Shown here: positions 10,620-24,200 of the stretch, piece after piece
Position numbering within the stretch: position 1 is the stretch's first letter
Layout of the letters: each line of letters opens with the position of its first letter
From: Linnemannia elongata
Taxonomy: Eukaryota > Mortierellomycota > Mortierellomycetes > Mortierellales > Mortierellaceae
NCBI GenBank assembly: GCA_036320915.1
Contig: JAXBDG010000002.1
Span: 3,934,001-3,998,000, forward strand
DNA length: 64,000 nt
Direction: 5' to 3'
The notes under the pieces: generated by a model
Database searches by the model: none
The model's input: the letters and a program-made list of their open reading frames with translations, nothing else
What the model was told of the DNA's origin: nothing
Translations under genes and position numbers: made by a program

Positions 10620-11761
10620 ATGGTACGGGATCAGCGGACAGACAAGCAACGGGAGTCGATACTCCTTGTTTTCACGGAGAATGACCGTCGAGGAGAAACG
10701 AACAACAGCAGCAATGGAACTAACTGGATGTCAACTTTTTTTTCTCTACACTCTCTCCCTCCATGCCAACAACTACTACCATTAGTCTCGTGCCGAACTC
10801 TTGTCTCCCGAAGGTAACCAGCGCCTTCCCTCTTTTCTTTCAGCTATAACGAAGCTAAAACAGGAGAGCCACAGCCAGCTCGACCAAAGGAAAGACAATA
10901 CAATCGTATCAGTCTATCTAACTACCTCTCACATGCACACAAACCAATAGGACTCCGTATTGATGGTCGTCGCCCTGCGGAATTGAGAAAGATCACCAGC
11001 ACAACATGCGTCTTGTCGCAGGCAGACGGATCGGCGTACCTTGAGCACGGAAACACCAAAGTTCTCGCGGCTGTCTATGGACCTCGTGAAGCCCGTCACC
11101 GCGCCCTTGTTCTTCACGATCGTGCCATCCTCAATGTCGAACTCAACGTCGCACCCTTCAGTACAGGAGAGAGAAGGAGGAGAAGCAAGAACGACAAGTA
11201 TGTTACCTTGTTGTTGCTGTTAATGCCTGTAAAGGGTGAAGTGGGACTGGCAACTAGTTTGTTAAGCAATTGATCTAACCACGACACATTTCCTTCGGTA
11301 ATAGGCGCTTGTTGGAGATGGCGTCGTTTGTGAAGCAGACGTTCGAGCCAGTGGTCATTGCTACACTCTATCCACGCTCGCAGATCGATATTTACCTGCA
11401 GGTGATCCAGCACGATGGAGGTACCCTCCAGGCATGTATCAATGCAACCACAATGGCGTTGATCGACGCAGGAATCGCCATGACAGATTATGTCTGTGCT
11501 TGTACAGCAGGATGGGTCGAGCGCGAGGCAGCAATTGATCTCAACTATATCGAAGAGTCGTCGGATACCTCCGAAGTCACAATTGCGATGCTGCCCAAGA
11601 GCAGCAAGATCACATTGACGCAGATGGAGTCACGGTTACATGTGGATAAGCTGGAGGAGGTGTTTAGACTGGCGGGCGAGGGTTGTAAGCAGATGTATGA
11701 GGTTATGGATAAGACGATTCGTGACCGGGCAGAGGACCTTGCACGGAAGATGGCTGTGTAG
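10620..11761 (+). CDS. RRP41: Exosome complex subunit RRP41 (EXOSC4/Ski6), RNase PH fold
   Basis: Exons 10620..10622 (the ATG codon alone), 10786..10813, 10951..11197 and 11305..11761 give 244 residues; human EXOSC4 has 245. The N terminus reads MSRAELLSPEG then LRIDGRR, the standard RRP41 opening, followed by QADGSAY, GNTK, VYGPRE, FSTGERRRR, the YPRSQIDIY segment and CACTAG. RRP41 is one of six RNase PH-like subunits forming the barrel of the RNA exosome, which channels RNA to Rrp44/Dis3 for 3'-5' processing and decay in nucleus and cytoplasm. In eukaryotes this ring is catalytically inert but binds RNA through basic residues, visible in the ERRRRS stretch. The first coding exon is unusual: donor GTACGG follows the ATG directly. 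All introns are GT-AG and frames agree. Confidence 0.95.
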
Positions 11762-11985
11762 AGGTTCTTGGTCTGCTGTCGCTCTGTTTAATTCTTCTAG
11801 TATGCCATTAAAACGAAAAAGGCGTTGTTCCCTCAGCTGTTGTGAGTTCATGATTTTTTTTTTCTATCCGAGGAGGATCTTACACGTGGCTTGTGCCATT
11901 CTTGGTCGCCCAAATTTTCTGTCCAGTCGCGATTCTAACGACGCACCACCTCTTCTGCGAAGACCTCTCCTTTCTTTTCTTCGCC

Positions 11986-14098
11986 ATGTCCGACACATCA
12001 AGAACAACAACCGATCACCACTCAAGGATAGGAAAGACCTCATCAGCTTCAAGCCAACAACAACAACCAGCTCTACCCCCACCGCCGGCACCGTCATTCA
12101 TTTTTCGGGGACACGATGCACCGATCCATTCACTCGAGTTCTTCGCGTCCAACACGTTCCTCGCGACAGGCGACGAGACAGGCTGGATCTGTGTCTGGGA
12201 TATCTGGAAGCGTCGTCCGGTCTGCAAATGGCATGCCCACAAGACTGGGTCTGTGCTTGCCTTGAAGGCGATATCCATACGCCGAGACGATTCTTCAACG
12301 CGCAGCCAGCCTACAACTGACGGCGGAGCCAAGATTTCAACAGCGCAGTCAGACTCAAGGAGTGGCAGCGCAAGGAGGAGAGCTAAGGCAATGATGGAAG
12401 CGCAGCTGGCGCAGGAGCATGATCGCCGAGTCTACATTGTTAGTCACGGCCGTGACAATGAGATCCATTTCTGGGATATCAACTCGGTCCTCCAGGAGTC
12501 TGCCAGCCGACCAAGCAGCGTCGGAATCGTCAACCTTTCGGACAGCGGCAAGGGGTCTAAAACTGTTGTTCCAATCTTGAGTCTGCCGGTCAACGCACTG
12601 AATTTTTGCAAGATGGCCATCTTACCTGTCGACAGCGACGAGCCTCCAGTAGGTTTGGCAACATCAACTACAGCAACAGGGACTACGGAGACGACAGCGA
12701 TGAGGATAGGAGCAGGAGTGCTGAGGAAGACACATCGGCACATCTACGTCGCTGTCCCGTCACCTACGACATCAAGCTTGATCGATATTTACGATGTGAC
12801 GAAACCAGAGCGGACGTTTGCGGCAGTCGGTCCTATTGACACTACCTCCGGCACCAAGTTCCAAAGCAACAGCAACGCAATTCCATCAGGATCGGACAAG
12901 AAGTGGGGTTCTGCCATGTCAATCAAGCTGTTCTTGTCACGAGCAACGAACGGCGAGCAAGGCATCGCGCCTGCCACGGATGAAGGAACGCTTCATATGT
13001 TGGTCGGTTATGAGGATGGGTCGGTTACTCTGTTTCGGGATTCGACTGCAGCCTCTACGGTCGGAACCCCTGCCACGACTAACACCACGAATGCTGCAAT
13101 GAAGGGCAAGCGGACCATGGAGACTGTCTGGTCCACAAAATACCACCGTGAGCCTGGTGAGTGACATTCCACAGTTACATTGCCCTTTTTTGGTACTTTT
13201 CCATCTCCGCGTTATCTTTGAAATGATCATAACTAACGATTTATTTTGCTATTCCTCTCTTTATTGTTCCTGGTTGAACTGAAATAGTGCTGGCAGTGGA
13301 CGTGTCGAGCAAGGCGAGATTTGCAATCTCGTGTGGGTCGGACAATGTGCTGGTAAAATATGACCTGACGAGTTCTCTACAGGGGACACCAGAGATCGTG
13401 AAGAGTGCGCTCAAAGCGAACGGGATGGCCGATGGCAAGATCCGGAGTGACGAAAAGGTTATTGCCCTTGCTGGATGGGATGGAAGGTAACGAAAGCTAA
13501 GGGTCGACTCCCCTTCCCTCTCCTCACACTTCCGCGCCTTTTCATTTGTTGTGTTCATGGTCCATCCATGTCTTTGGTTTCCATGGGAGTATGTTTCATG
13601 TGTGCATATCTCAATATCCCCTCTCGACAACTGAAAACACTAATATGAACTAAAATTTCCATTTTCTATGAAATACCCAGGATACGGCTCTTTTCATCAA
13701 AGACTCTCAAACCGTTGGCAGTGCTCAAGTACCATCGAGAGGGGCTCTACTGCCTCGGTTTTGCAGAGATTAAGGAGCAACATGAACAACAGATGGAGGA
13801 CGAGGCATCGTCATTGCCAGCGTCATCAGATGACAGTGTTTTCGCTGCTTCTATCACGACTACTCCAGGTACCACGACCGGTACAGCTGACGCCATTGCC
13901 ACGGGAGAGAATGACGACAGAGACGGAGGCGAGGACGACAACGAGTCAAGTGACGAGAGCGGGAGCGACAGCGACAGCGACAGCGGAGATGACAGTGAGC
14001 TGGAGGATGCACTGGCAGATCGGCAGCGTTGGTCTGAGAGGCATTGGATTGCAGTCGGTGGCAAGGAACAAAGGATCAGTCTGTGGGACATCTATTAA
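11986..14098 (+). CDS. ASA1: ASTRA-associated protein 1 (WD40 repeat protein, GNB1L-like)
   Basis: Exons 11986..13156, 13288..13486 and 13681..14098 encode 595 residues. The start is the ATG in TTCGCCATGTCC. The protein opens with a Ser/Gln/Pro-rich leader, then the WD40 stretch FRGHDAPIHSLEF...TGDETGWICVWD with WKRRPVCKWHAH, a Gly-His/Asp-His blade, and ends in GGKEQRISLWDIY, the typical closing blade of the ASA1/GNB1L family. Insertions rich in Ser, Thr and Asp enlarge the loops; the last exon has an acidic Asp/Ser run before the final blade. ASA1 works with the Tel2-Tti1-Tti2 (TTT) co-chaperone in maturation of PIKK kinases and with ASTRA chromatin factors. It starts 224 bases after the RRP41 stop on the same strand; this is close spacing but there is no known functional link. 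Confidence 0.88.
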
Positions 14099-15414
14099 AC
14101 CATCCCACTTCCCATCATGCAGGCAGTCTGATATAGTAAGGCTTGTAATTTTTCGCCAGCCTTCGGTGTGTAACTTGGGAGGGTCGATTGGTTTTGTCAA
14201 TGCCTGTGCAATCTTGGCTACTGACGGACGGTAACAAGGAACAGAGACGGAAGCAAAACAAGAAAAGGGGAAGTCGGGGGGTAAAGAAGACATGAGAGGG
14301 GAAGATGGTGCAGTATGTTCTCTGGTTTTTTTTTGTTATGTTCAAGTGAGCGGCTTCTGATATCTTCTGCCAACGTGCCTTTTCGCCCAGTCTGGAGAAA
14401 CCAAATCAGGCGTGTGAGACGGATTGATGTGAGGTTGGAGCTGACTTCAGAGATGGGAAATGTTTATTTTGTTATTTTCTCTGCTCCGCTGCTTGGTTCC
14501 CCATCAGACCAATCGACCCCAGAGCTTCCCAGTTCTTTGGGTGTCTCGAACGCCCTCACTTCATCCAGCCTGACGCTTTTTTTACTGTTAAACGACGATT
14601 TCCAAAGACGCTTTAGAGAGAAGCACTGACCTTCAGAAGGAGAATGCGTAAATGGTAGCATGTGTTGGTGCAAGGGCTATGTTGAGTAGACAGACTGAGC
14701 GCATGTGTGTGTGAGAGAGAGGGGAGAGAGGGGGGGGAGAGGAGAGAGAGGAGAGAGAGAGAGAGGGCCCAAGCAGCGATGGGAGATCGAAAACAACCAC
14801 AGGCAGGAGGAGAAACGAATGAGGGTCGTGTGTGTGCAGGTGTGCCAATGATTGTGACCCTCTCCTCTCCTGGCGGGTGTTGTTTGTTCTTCGGGAGAAT
14901 GGAAATGCCCTTTTTATGCCTTCTAAATTTGAGGTAGTGTGAGGTGTGAGAAGGGAAATTTACGAGTCGTGTGTGCATTGCAAAAGGATTATTCATATCA
15001 GCTTCGCACTAGTCCAGATTCTCCTTCTTGTGCGACTGGTTTCTTTTTTTTTTTTTTTTTTTTTTTTTTCTATTCTTCCCTCCACCGCCTTTTTTTTTTA
15101 TTCATTTTCTCATTTTCTATCACACCGCTCGTTCCTTCTCTTTCTCACAACCTTCCTCTCCTCCTCTTCTTTCTTCTATTCCTTTTCTCTATCCCCTCAT
15201 GCACACTTCTTCATCCTTCTTCTTCTCTTCCTCATTGCCATGCTCATTCTCTTTATTCAATAGTTAGCCCAAAGCCATCCCTTCCGCGCTTGAAATTATT
15301 TTTTTTACCCTTTATTTTTTCGCCCCTTGCCCTGATACCTGAACTCTCCACTAATACGAAAGAGATCCACATTCAACACAACAACAAAAAAAACATTCAT
15401 TCCAGAATCAAGCC
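14099..15414. other. Intergenic, with purine microsatellite and T26 tract
   Basis: No gene is recognised. A (GA/GGA)n stretch lies at about 14710-14767. A run of 26 T (15044-15069) is followed by a CT-rich tract to about 15300, then A-rich sequence up to ATG 15415. This is the pattern of promoter plus leader seen before other plus-strand genes here. Confidence 0.5.
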
Positions 15415-18400
15415 ATGCTTCTCTCTTCCATCCCTCAGCAGCAACAGCAGCAGCCTCGTCCCCTCACCTCGCCCTACAGCTATCAACACCACCACGTCAT
15501 CCATAGCAATACCATCAACACTAGCAATACCAATAACACCCACTCTCGACACCAGAGTGACTCGTCCTCGTCCAACACCTCGACCTCGTCCTCGCCACCA
15601 ACCATATACAACAAGCGGACGCTGCAGCAGTATCGCCAGGAGCATCTGGACAACATGTCTATCACTGTAGAGGAGTATGAGGATGTCCTCAATGCCGAGG
15701 TCTGGATCGAGGTCAACAAGTTGCGGGACTATGCTCGCCATGGTATCTCGAGAGAGGTTCGAGGGGTAAGAAAACCATTATGATCCTTTTTTTTTTTTTT
15801 TTTTTTTGGTAGTCTGTCAGGTTTTCTTCGGATATCTTTCTCTATGCTGTTGTTTCTTTGTGTAGCCACACACAGGCTTGTCATTGTAAATTGTTGCGGG
15901 GTGTGCATTTTTACTCGCTCAAACAAAAAAAGAAATGATGCGTGTTTCTCTCTTGGCTTTGCATTGACGACACACACTACACACACACGGATCATTCAGT
16001 TGTCGTTCGTGTCACGCACGCTCAAGAGTAAGAGAGAGAGAGAGAGACAGAGAGAGAGAGTGTGTGTGTGTGTGAGAGAGCAAAGGAGGACAGTGACAGA
16101 AATAAAACAAAAAGAAAAAAGGAAGGAAAACACATTAGGCAGAGGGCAAAACAAAGGCAGGGCAGCAGGCAGGGGGATGGACGCTCATTTTTGTCTTTCG
16201 CACCATCATACATTCACACATACATTCATCTATCGCTCTCACCGTTTATTTGGTTTCTGCTCGCGTGCTCTTTATCCCCACATTCCATCTTTTCCCTGCC
16301 CCGAAGTAGTAAAGGAAATTCGGTCGCGGCCCATTGTGGACGGGTTGTTTTTGTATCGTTTGCAATGAGATGAGGGAGAAGGTGGGGGGGAGGTAAAAAA
16401 GATTGAAAGGTAAACAACACACGACAATGCAATGGTCAAACAAGCAAGCGGGCGCAGGATTTGTCGAGAGCAAGAGTTATACGAAAAGCAACAACACTCA
16501 TTCCGGTTGGCCTTTGTTTTTGTTGCCTTTCACTCTTTCGAGGGAGCAATTATGGGGCAATTGGAAGGAAGATGACCATGGCCAAGAAGAGGAGGAACAA
16601 AGGGGCGTCTCAGTATTTTGTTGGAGGTACCTTTTCGCTATCACTTTCGTGTATCGTGTGTGTATGTGAAAGTGGTGTCAATTGATCTTCTAACAGTTTG
16701 GTTGGTCTTTAGTTTTTGGTGTGTTGTTTGCGTTTTGCCCTTTTTTTTTTCTTTCTCATTTCGTCTTTTCCTGGCCTTCTCCTGGACCGGACGAGACCAC
16801 CATACGATGTGTGCTCCACCCCTTGTCCCTTGTTCCTGTAGTAATTATTGTTTTGTTTTGTCTCGTCTCGACTATTGGGTTTCTTTTTTTTCCTCCTGAA
16901 AATGAGCGGGTGCTGTGTGTTTGGTGTGAGTGTGGACCTCCAGTCCTCCCTCCTCCACTGTTTGCCGAACCATTTTTTTTCTCGTTTCCCCCAGCTCTTT
17001 GTTGCGTTTGCAGACAAGAAGGAACAAGCAATCCTCATCACAAAAAAAGACATGCCGAGTACACTTTTCTGCCTTCTGGCTGATTTTTCACACTCTGCTT
17101 GGTCTTATCCATCCGTCGTTTGGATCGCAGACAGAAAGAGATATCTCCCTCCCTTGAATCTTAATCGGTCGCGAGGTGCATGTTGACAGAGGGGCACAAG
17201 GGCAGGGCTAACGATCGTGGCCACCGTGTGCGCAAACCCTCGATCCCTATTGGATTTTTGCTGTCAATACGGAACCCTGTTTTTTATTTATTTTGTAACC
17301 CCCACTTGACCTATCCTTCCCTGTCGTCTGTCCTCCCTCCTCCTCTCGTTTCCCATCTGCCCCTGCCACAGATGGCAATTTTGTAACGGGTAATTTTCAG
17401 CCAACGACCCGCTTCTCTCTCTACTCCCGCTAACACAGAGTTCAGTTCAAAACGGTTTTTTCTCATTCTCTTTTTTTCACTCTCCTCAAGCACCGACAGG
17501 TGTGCTCTTTCCCTTTTTTGAACATTACTTCCGCTGCGCTCAGAGATGCTCAGTTTTCGCCTTTTTTTTCTTCTTTCTAATGCCTTTGATAATGCGGTTG
17601 TTGGTTGTCTGTCTAGTATTCCATCCCCACTTTTTTTTTTTTTTAGATTTTATAATATTTTTCTTCGTTTTGATGGGCAATGGTGTGTGATTGGCCTGGC
17701 TCTTTAAGGTTCTTGGGCTGCTGCTGCAGGAAGGCGACGTGGTGTCGTGTGTGTGTGTGTGGGTGTGTGTGTATGTATGCTTGTATGTTTGTTGTGAGTG
17801 TGAGAGAGTGTGATCGTTCACAAAGCGGCTATCGTGTGGGGTTGAGGGCAACGAATGGGACGAACGATTACCCTAGACGGCATGAAAGAATGCTCACTCG
17901 ACATTATATCAATGCTAACGTGACCATGTCCCTTTTCTATTCGTTCTTTTTTTTTTTCTCTATTGCTTTTCGTCTCAAATATTAGGAGGTTTGGTTGTAC
18001 CTGCTTGGCATCCAAGAGGCTGATCGGTCCAAGGAGATCTCGACCCAAAAGCAAAAGCTGCAGGAGTACGAGCTGATTGACAAGGACCCCAACGAGATGA
18101 CCAAGCGTGTCCGTGGAGAGATCTCGCGGTATCTTCGCAAGACCAACATCGAGTCCAGCCGTAATATGCCTCGGCTCTTTGAGGATGTCATCAGCGCCTA
18201 CTGCAATCACAACCACCGGGTCGAGTATTACCCCGCCATGGTCAACCTCTGCGCACCCTTTATCTATTCTGTCAAGCGGGAATGCGATGCCTTCCTCTGC
18301 TTTGAAAAGATGATTAATATTCTTGGTAAGTAGCATCAATTCCAATTGCTGTTGCACCCCCTCCCTCGTGCGTTTATGTGGAATCGGCTATGCAATGTAG

Positions 18401-18996
18401 TCCTGCGACATCTCGTTTTTTTACTTACGCGGTGATACTTATTTTCGTCTTTTTGGCATTTGCTCCGCATGTTGTTATAGATGACCACTTCAGTAGTCGA
18501 AGCATCAACGAGTCCGTCGCCAGTTTCATGACACTTTTCAGGACGTGCATTCCGGATTTGTACAGTTACTTTGAGGAGGAGGAGGTCGACATCAAGGAAT
18601 GGGCTGCTTCAGCTCTTCAGTTTGTTCTGTCAAGGGAGCTCTCATTAGAAAACACCATGCGGTTGTGGGATACATACTTTGCAGTCCCTGACTGGATCGA
18701 TTTGCACCCATTCTTCTGCCTTGCTGTGCTCAAACACCTCAAAGAGAGTCTGGAGGAGCTGGAGCAGTCCGAAATTAGGACCATGCTGATGCGGTTACCT
18801 CCCCTGGATATGGATCAGGTACGTAAAGAGCTCTCCTTGTTTCTTACTGTGCTTCCCGTGTGATACCTTCTTGCAAAAGAGGTGAAAACTAACGTTGTAT
18901 TCTTCTATACTTCTTCTATGTCACTAGATTGTCAATGAAGCGTTCAATATAAGACATGAGATTCTGGAGAGGCAGATATCGGACGATAGTCTTTAA
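15415..18996 (+). CDS. TBC-domain (Rab GAP-like) protein lacking the glutamine finger
   Basis: Exons 15415..15765, 17986..18325, 18481..18818 and 18928..18996 encode 365 residues; all introns are GT-AG and phases match. After a Gln/Ser/His-rich leader, the TBC domain starts near residue 95 with LRDYARHGISREVRG then EVWLYLLG, the R-G-x-x-W motif A. Motif B appears as VRGEISR (residues 159-165), so the arginine finger is kept with Glu for Asp. At motif C, where most TBC proteins have YxQ, this one has YYP (198-200), so the glutamine finger is replaced. TBC proteins speed GTP hydrolysis on Rab GTPases using both fingers; this one may be a weak GAP or a scaffold. Later helices (DLYSYFEEEEV, RLWDTYF) fit the family. 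I cannot assign a subfamily. The first intron is 2,220 bases. Confidence 0.85.
15766..17985 (+). other. 2.2 kb intron inside the TBC gene
   Basis: It has canonical ends (GGG|GTAAGA and ATATTAG|GAGG), and the frame and motif A run on unbroken across it. It holds T-rich stretches, a (GA)n/(TG)n patch near 16025-16075 and a (GT)n patch near 17745-17775. Open frames in it are short, low-complexity and unlike known proteins. I see no nested gene, but a non-coding RNA cannot be excluded. Confidence 0.7.
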
Positions 18997-19601
18997 CCCG
19001 AGAAAGCAGGACTACTCCAGGCGACAAGACGGTGCCTGGCGAGTGTACTTGAACTAGACTTTTCCTAACAGACTGAAGATCCAAGGTCGAGGTCTTTTGC
19101 CAGGCACATACACAAATCACACACTGTACTCTTTTACATTTGCATGTACACCCTCACACACCCCACATACACACTGACCAGTTTTGGTTTCTTTTTCCTT
19201 TCACCCCCACCTCAAACGCTATTTACCATAAAGCTATTGGACCCTTCTGAGTCCCTTGTTCAACCACTCCTCTGTCGCTTCTTGAAGGATATATTTTTTA
19301 TAAAAGATGAAGTTGCAAGTTGGTGGCAACGAGCCAAGTAACAATTTTTTTACGTCCGTCAATTTTTCACGTACACGCAAGTTGCTACAGAAAAGAAAGT
19401 CCAACGCGTCGCCCCTTCCTCGCTCTCTTATTTTCGACCCTTCGAGTCCCTCTTTAAACCTGTCCCTTCTCTTCTACTTCTTTGCCATCCACTTCTTTCT
19501 TTTTCCGCCCTGTAAACCGCGCCTCCTCTCTTTTTTCTTCTCTTCAGCCCAACCCGACTCAACAACTACGACCAACACAACAAGCAACTTACATATAAAC
19601 A
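18997..19601. other. Intergenic between TBC gene and RBX1
   Basis: No gene is recognised. CT-rich from about 19410 to 19550, then A-rich just before the RBX1 start, the same leader pattern as the neighbouring genes. Confidence 0.5.
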
Positions 19602-20957
<1,356 letters not shown>

Positions 20958-21269
20958 ATTCAGTAAACCATCAACAACATCCGACAACTCATGGTCCCCC
21001 CTCTTCTGGGAAAAAAAAGGAAGCAGGAGTCAAAGATCAAACAACTCGGCGATGGACTTATCAGTGACGAAGAGCATCAGTGCAGGAGAATCTCTCAACA
21101 CCAACCCTTCTTAGGGTCCCCAAAAACAGAATTCAAAAAGACAAAAAATAGCACACCCTACCCCCCCTTGCAAAAATAAATGCACCTAACAAACCAACAC
21201 CCAATCTCTACTGGATTTGTTACAGTGAAATAAGAACTTTTTATGTTGATCGTCTATGTGAGCCGGGAA
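20958..21269. other. Convergent 3' region between RBX1 and haspin
   Basis: 312 bases between two stop codons facing each other. A-rich blocks on both strands fit two polyadenylation regions. Nothing else is seen. Confidence 0.5.
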
Positions 21270-24200
21270 TTATGTAAACCATGGAGGCGGTTCAAAGAGA
21301 AGTTGGTCTAGCACCATCCCAGAGGGCGTCTGGCCTGAAGGATCTAGCCCGTCAAGATTCATATCCGAAATAGCCAGGACACGTTCATAACACCATTCTT
21401 CCAGCTGCTCCTCTTTAGTCCTCGGATCTGGTGCTGGCGTGACGGCCGAAGTTTTTGACATTAATGCAGACATGGACGCACGCCTTTTGGTATATATACT
21501 GGAGGTTGTCTCGGTAGGTTGGGCATAGGGGTTCGGTTTTGGTTCCTCAAGGTCCTTTTCGTTCAGGAGCTTGTCCGCGATATAATGTAACCACTAAGAG
21601 GAATCAATTGGAGTGTAGTCGTTAGAAAATTGCACCCATGTAAGACGCTCTCCCTAGCTGGTGACTGAAAAAACACCTATTACCATAGTCCACTTACAAA
21701 GAGATTGGTTTTGGGACAGGAGACAGTCCAGTCCTTGCCGATTTGGCGGCGCATCTTGCGGTAGATGTCATACTGGTAATCCCCGTGGCCCTTGAACAGA
21801 TCCTCGTCCTTCTCCAAATCCATATAGATCAAGTTGCCTTTGTCTAGTGTGACCAAGAACAATTCAGAAAGAGCAACAAATATATATTCAGAACGATTGC
21901 ACCCATAACCAGAAAACACAGAACATTATGAGCTTCCAATGCTACGCATTCGCGCCAAATCAACGACGAATCTACTTACCTCCTTGGACGCGAGCGAGCG
22001 TAAAGTCAATCATCTGGACAACAATCCCAAACGTCGGGATGTTCCTGAACAGTTTGGGATCATCTGTGCGCTGACGCGATGGCGGTAATGAAATGGAAGA
22101 GGGCTGCTGCCGCTGAAGGTCTCGTCTAGAAAATGCAATCTTCTTCTGCCGAGTACCCTTGACAAGAATGTTGCCCCAATGAAGATCTCGGTGCTCAAAC
22201 CAAAACGGTGCCTGTTCCTTTGACTCGAGCGACGCTGCTACTTGTGTCAAGACCGTCCATGCTTGCCGCCAGTTTGACAATGAACAGTGCTCCAGATCAA
22301 CTCCGCCATAGGGTAGCAGGATAATGCAGTACAACTGACCGCTGGTATAGTGATCTGCCACATTAAACGTAATGAGAAGAAGACATGTAAGTTTTCTGTG
22401 AGTGCTGTTGTCTGCAATTTAAAACAAATGAGTCCTGGGCCACCATGTAATACCTGGTCTATCGCTCTCTGTTCCATTCTCCTTGCGGAACCGATCCCAC
22501 GCAGAAAGGAACGCCTTCGGGTACCTGCCCTTCACCACCAAAGCACTAAAAAGTAGAAATATCGCGATATGAAAAAGCAACACTTGATTAGTAATTGACA
22601 ACCAAATGCGATCAAAACAAATGTAGCGAACAAAAAGACAACACGTCTTCAAATTTACCCAAAGCTGCCGATAAAGCCCTTCCAGCCATGCATGATCTGG
22701 GTTGACACTGTAGCCTCGCGGTAGATATCCTCAAGCGCCAACAACTCTGACGCAGCAGCCACCGCGCCACCCCTGCTCTTATTCCTCCGTGCACCCTTCA
22801 TGGGGCTTGACAATCCAGAAGGAAGAGCGTCAAAGTCGTCTCCATGAAATGGTAGAACCTTCATCACCAGTTTTGTCGACCGTTCACCACTGGTGCTGCT
22901 GCCATGGGAGCCCCACGTGTCCTGCGAGTTGAGGTCGTCGTCGGCTGATTCCTTCACGTAGGTGTTGAGCCGAGGAGATTGGAAGATATTCGGCGTCCCG
23001 TTAGGCGATTGCTGAGCGAGGTTCCTGATCCTCTGTTCGTATTGGTGAATGGGTAGATCAACGGTGTACACTTCAGAGTAGGAAGCCTCACCAATCTTTG
23101 TCAAAGAAGGCGCCATACACTTTGGAAGAACAGTATCAAAATCCACAATGGCCTTCGACTTCCTCAACCCGTCACCGTCTGCAGCCAATGAAGCTCGGTT
23201 AGCAACTCCTACAGATTCTGAATCCTCGAACTGGTCAAAGAATTGCTGATCACAGATGGAGAGCAGATCCAGGAGAGTCGGCTTGAAGGCTGCCTTTTTG
23301 GTGTTGCTGACAAGCACTGCCTGTGGTCGTCGTAGTGATCGTATGGGTCGAGAATGCTGCAACTGCTGCAACTGCTGCATTGGAGGTTGAGGAGGTGGTT
23401 GTGGCTGTTGGTGCTCTGGCAATGGCTTCTGAACGGGTGCATAGTCCTGGTTCGATACGACACTGCTCAGTGGAGCGGGTTGAGGACTAGGAGATTTCAG
23501 CCAATCCATCCGAGAGAATGTAGCCCTCCGTTGTGTCGATTTTCCATCCATAGTAGAACTCGTCGTGAATGGAGATGCGCCAATCGCTCGTGTATGCTGC
23601 CCTGGCTTGTTCTCCTGGTCATCCTTGGGTGGCCATAACAGTCGGCTGGGGTCGACTCCTGAGACACGATTGTTGGATACTGTCGATGTAGTAGGCTTAG
23701 GCGAAGGCGATCGCCTGTTGTTTCTTGATCGAGTGAAAAGAAGGTCGAGGTCACTATTGTCCTCGTCCTTGGGTATATCGCGATCCAAAAACAGGTTGAG
23801 GGGTCGTACCGGCAGATCCTCCATCGCATTGTCGAATATCGCCTTTGGCGAAAAGTGACCACGCGATCCAAAAGGATTTGTAGGGGAGTCCGAGTCGTGC
23901 GGAGCGGTCTTCCTTTGTTTGGCCTGCAAGCGTCGTGGCGTGATCTCAATACTCGATATCCGTTTCCCCAAGGCCAACTCCTCTGACTCGTCTTGCTTGC
24001 CCAAGCTCTCGTCAACGACGCTCCGAGACATTTCAGCGGTAGATATCCGCTCCGGTGTCGTTTCCCGAGAAATTGAGGGACGCTTCCGCTGCTGTTGATT
24101 GACACCCTGCTCAATGTCGGTGAAGATGTCGCCAATCTCGTATCGACTTGACCTGGTTTCATTCGCCTTGTCCAAATCCATACCACTGCTCGATGATGAG

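Noticed and set aside
15844..16685. Frames of 70-175 codons inside the 2.2 kb TBC intron
   Set aside because: They are low-complexity and cover microsatellites; none resembles a known protein.
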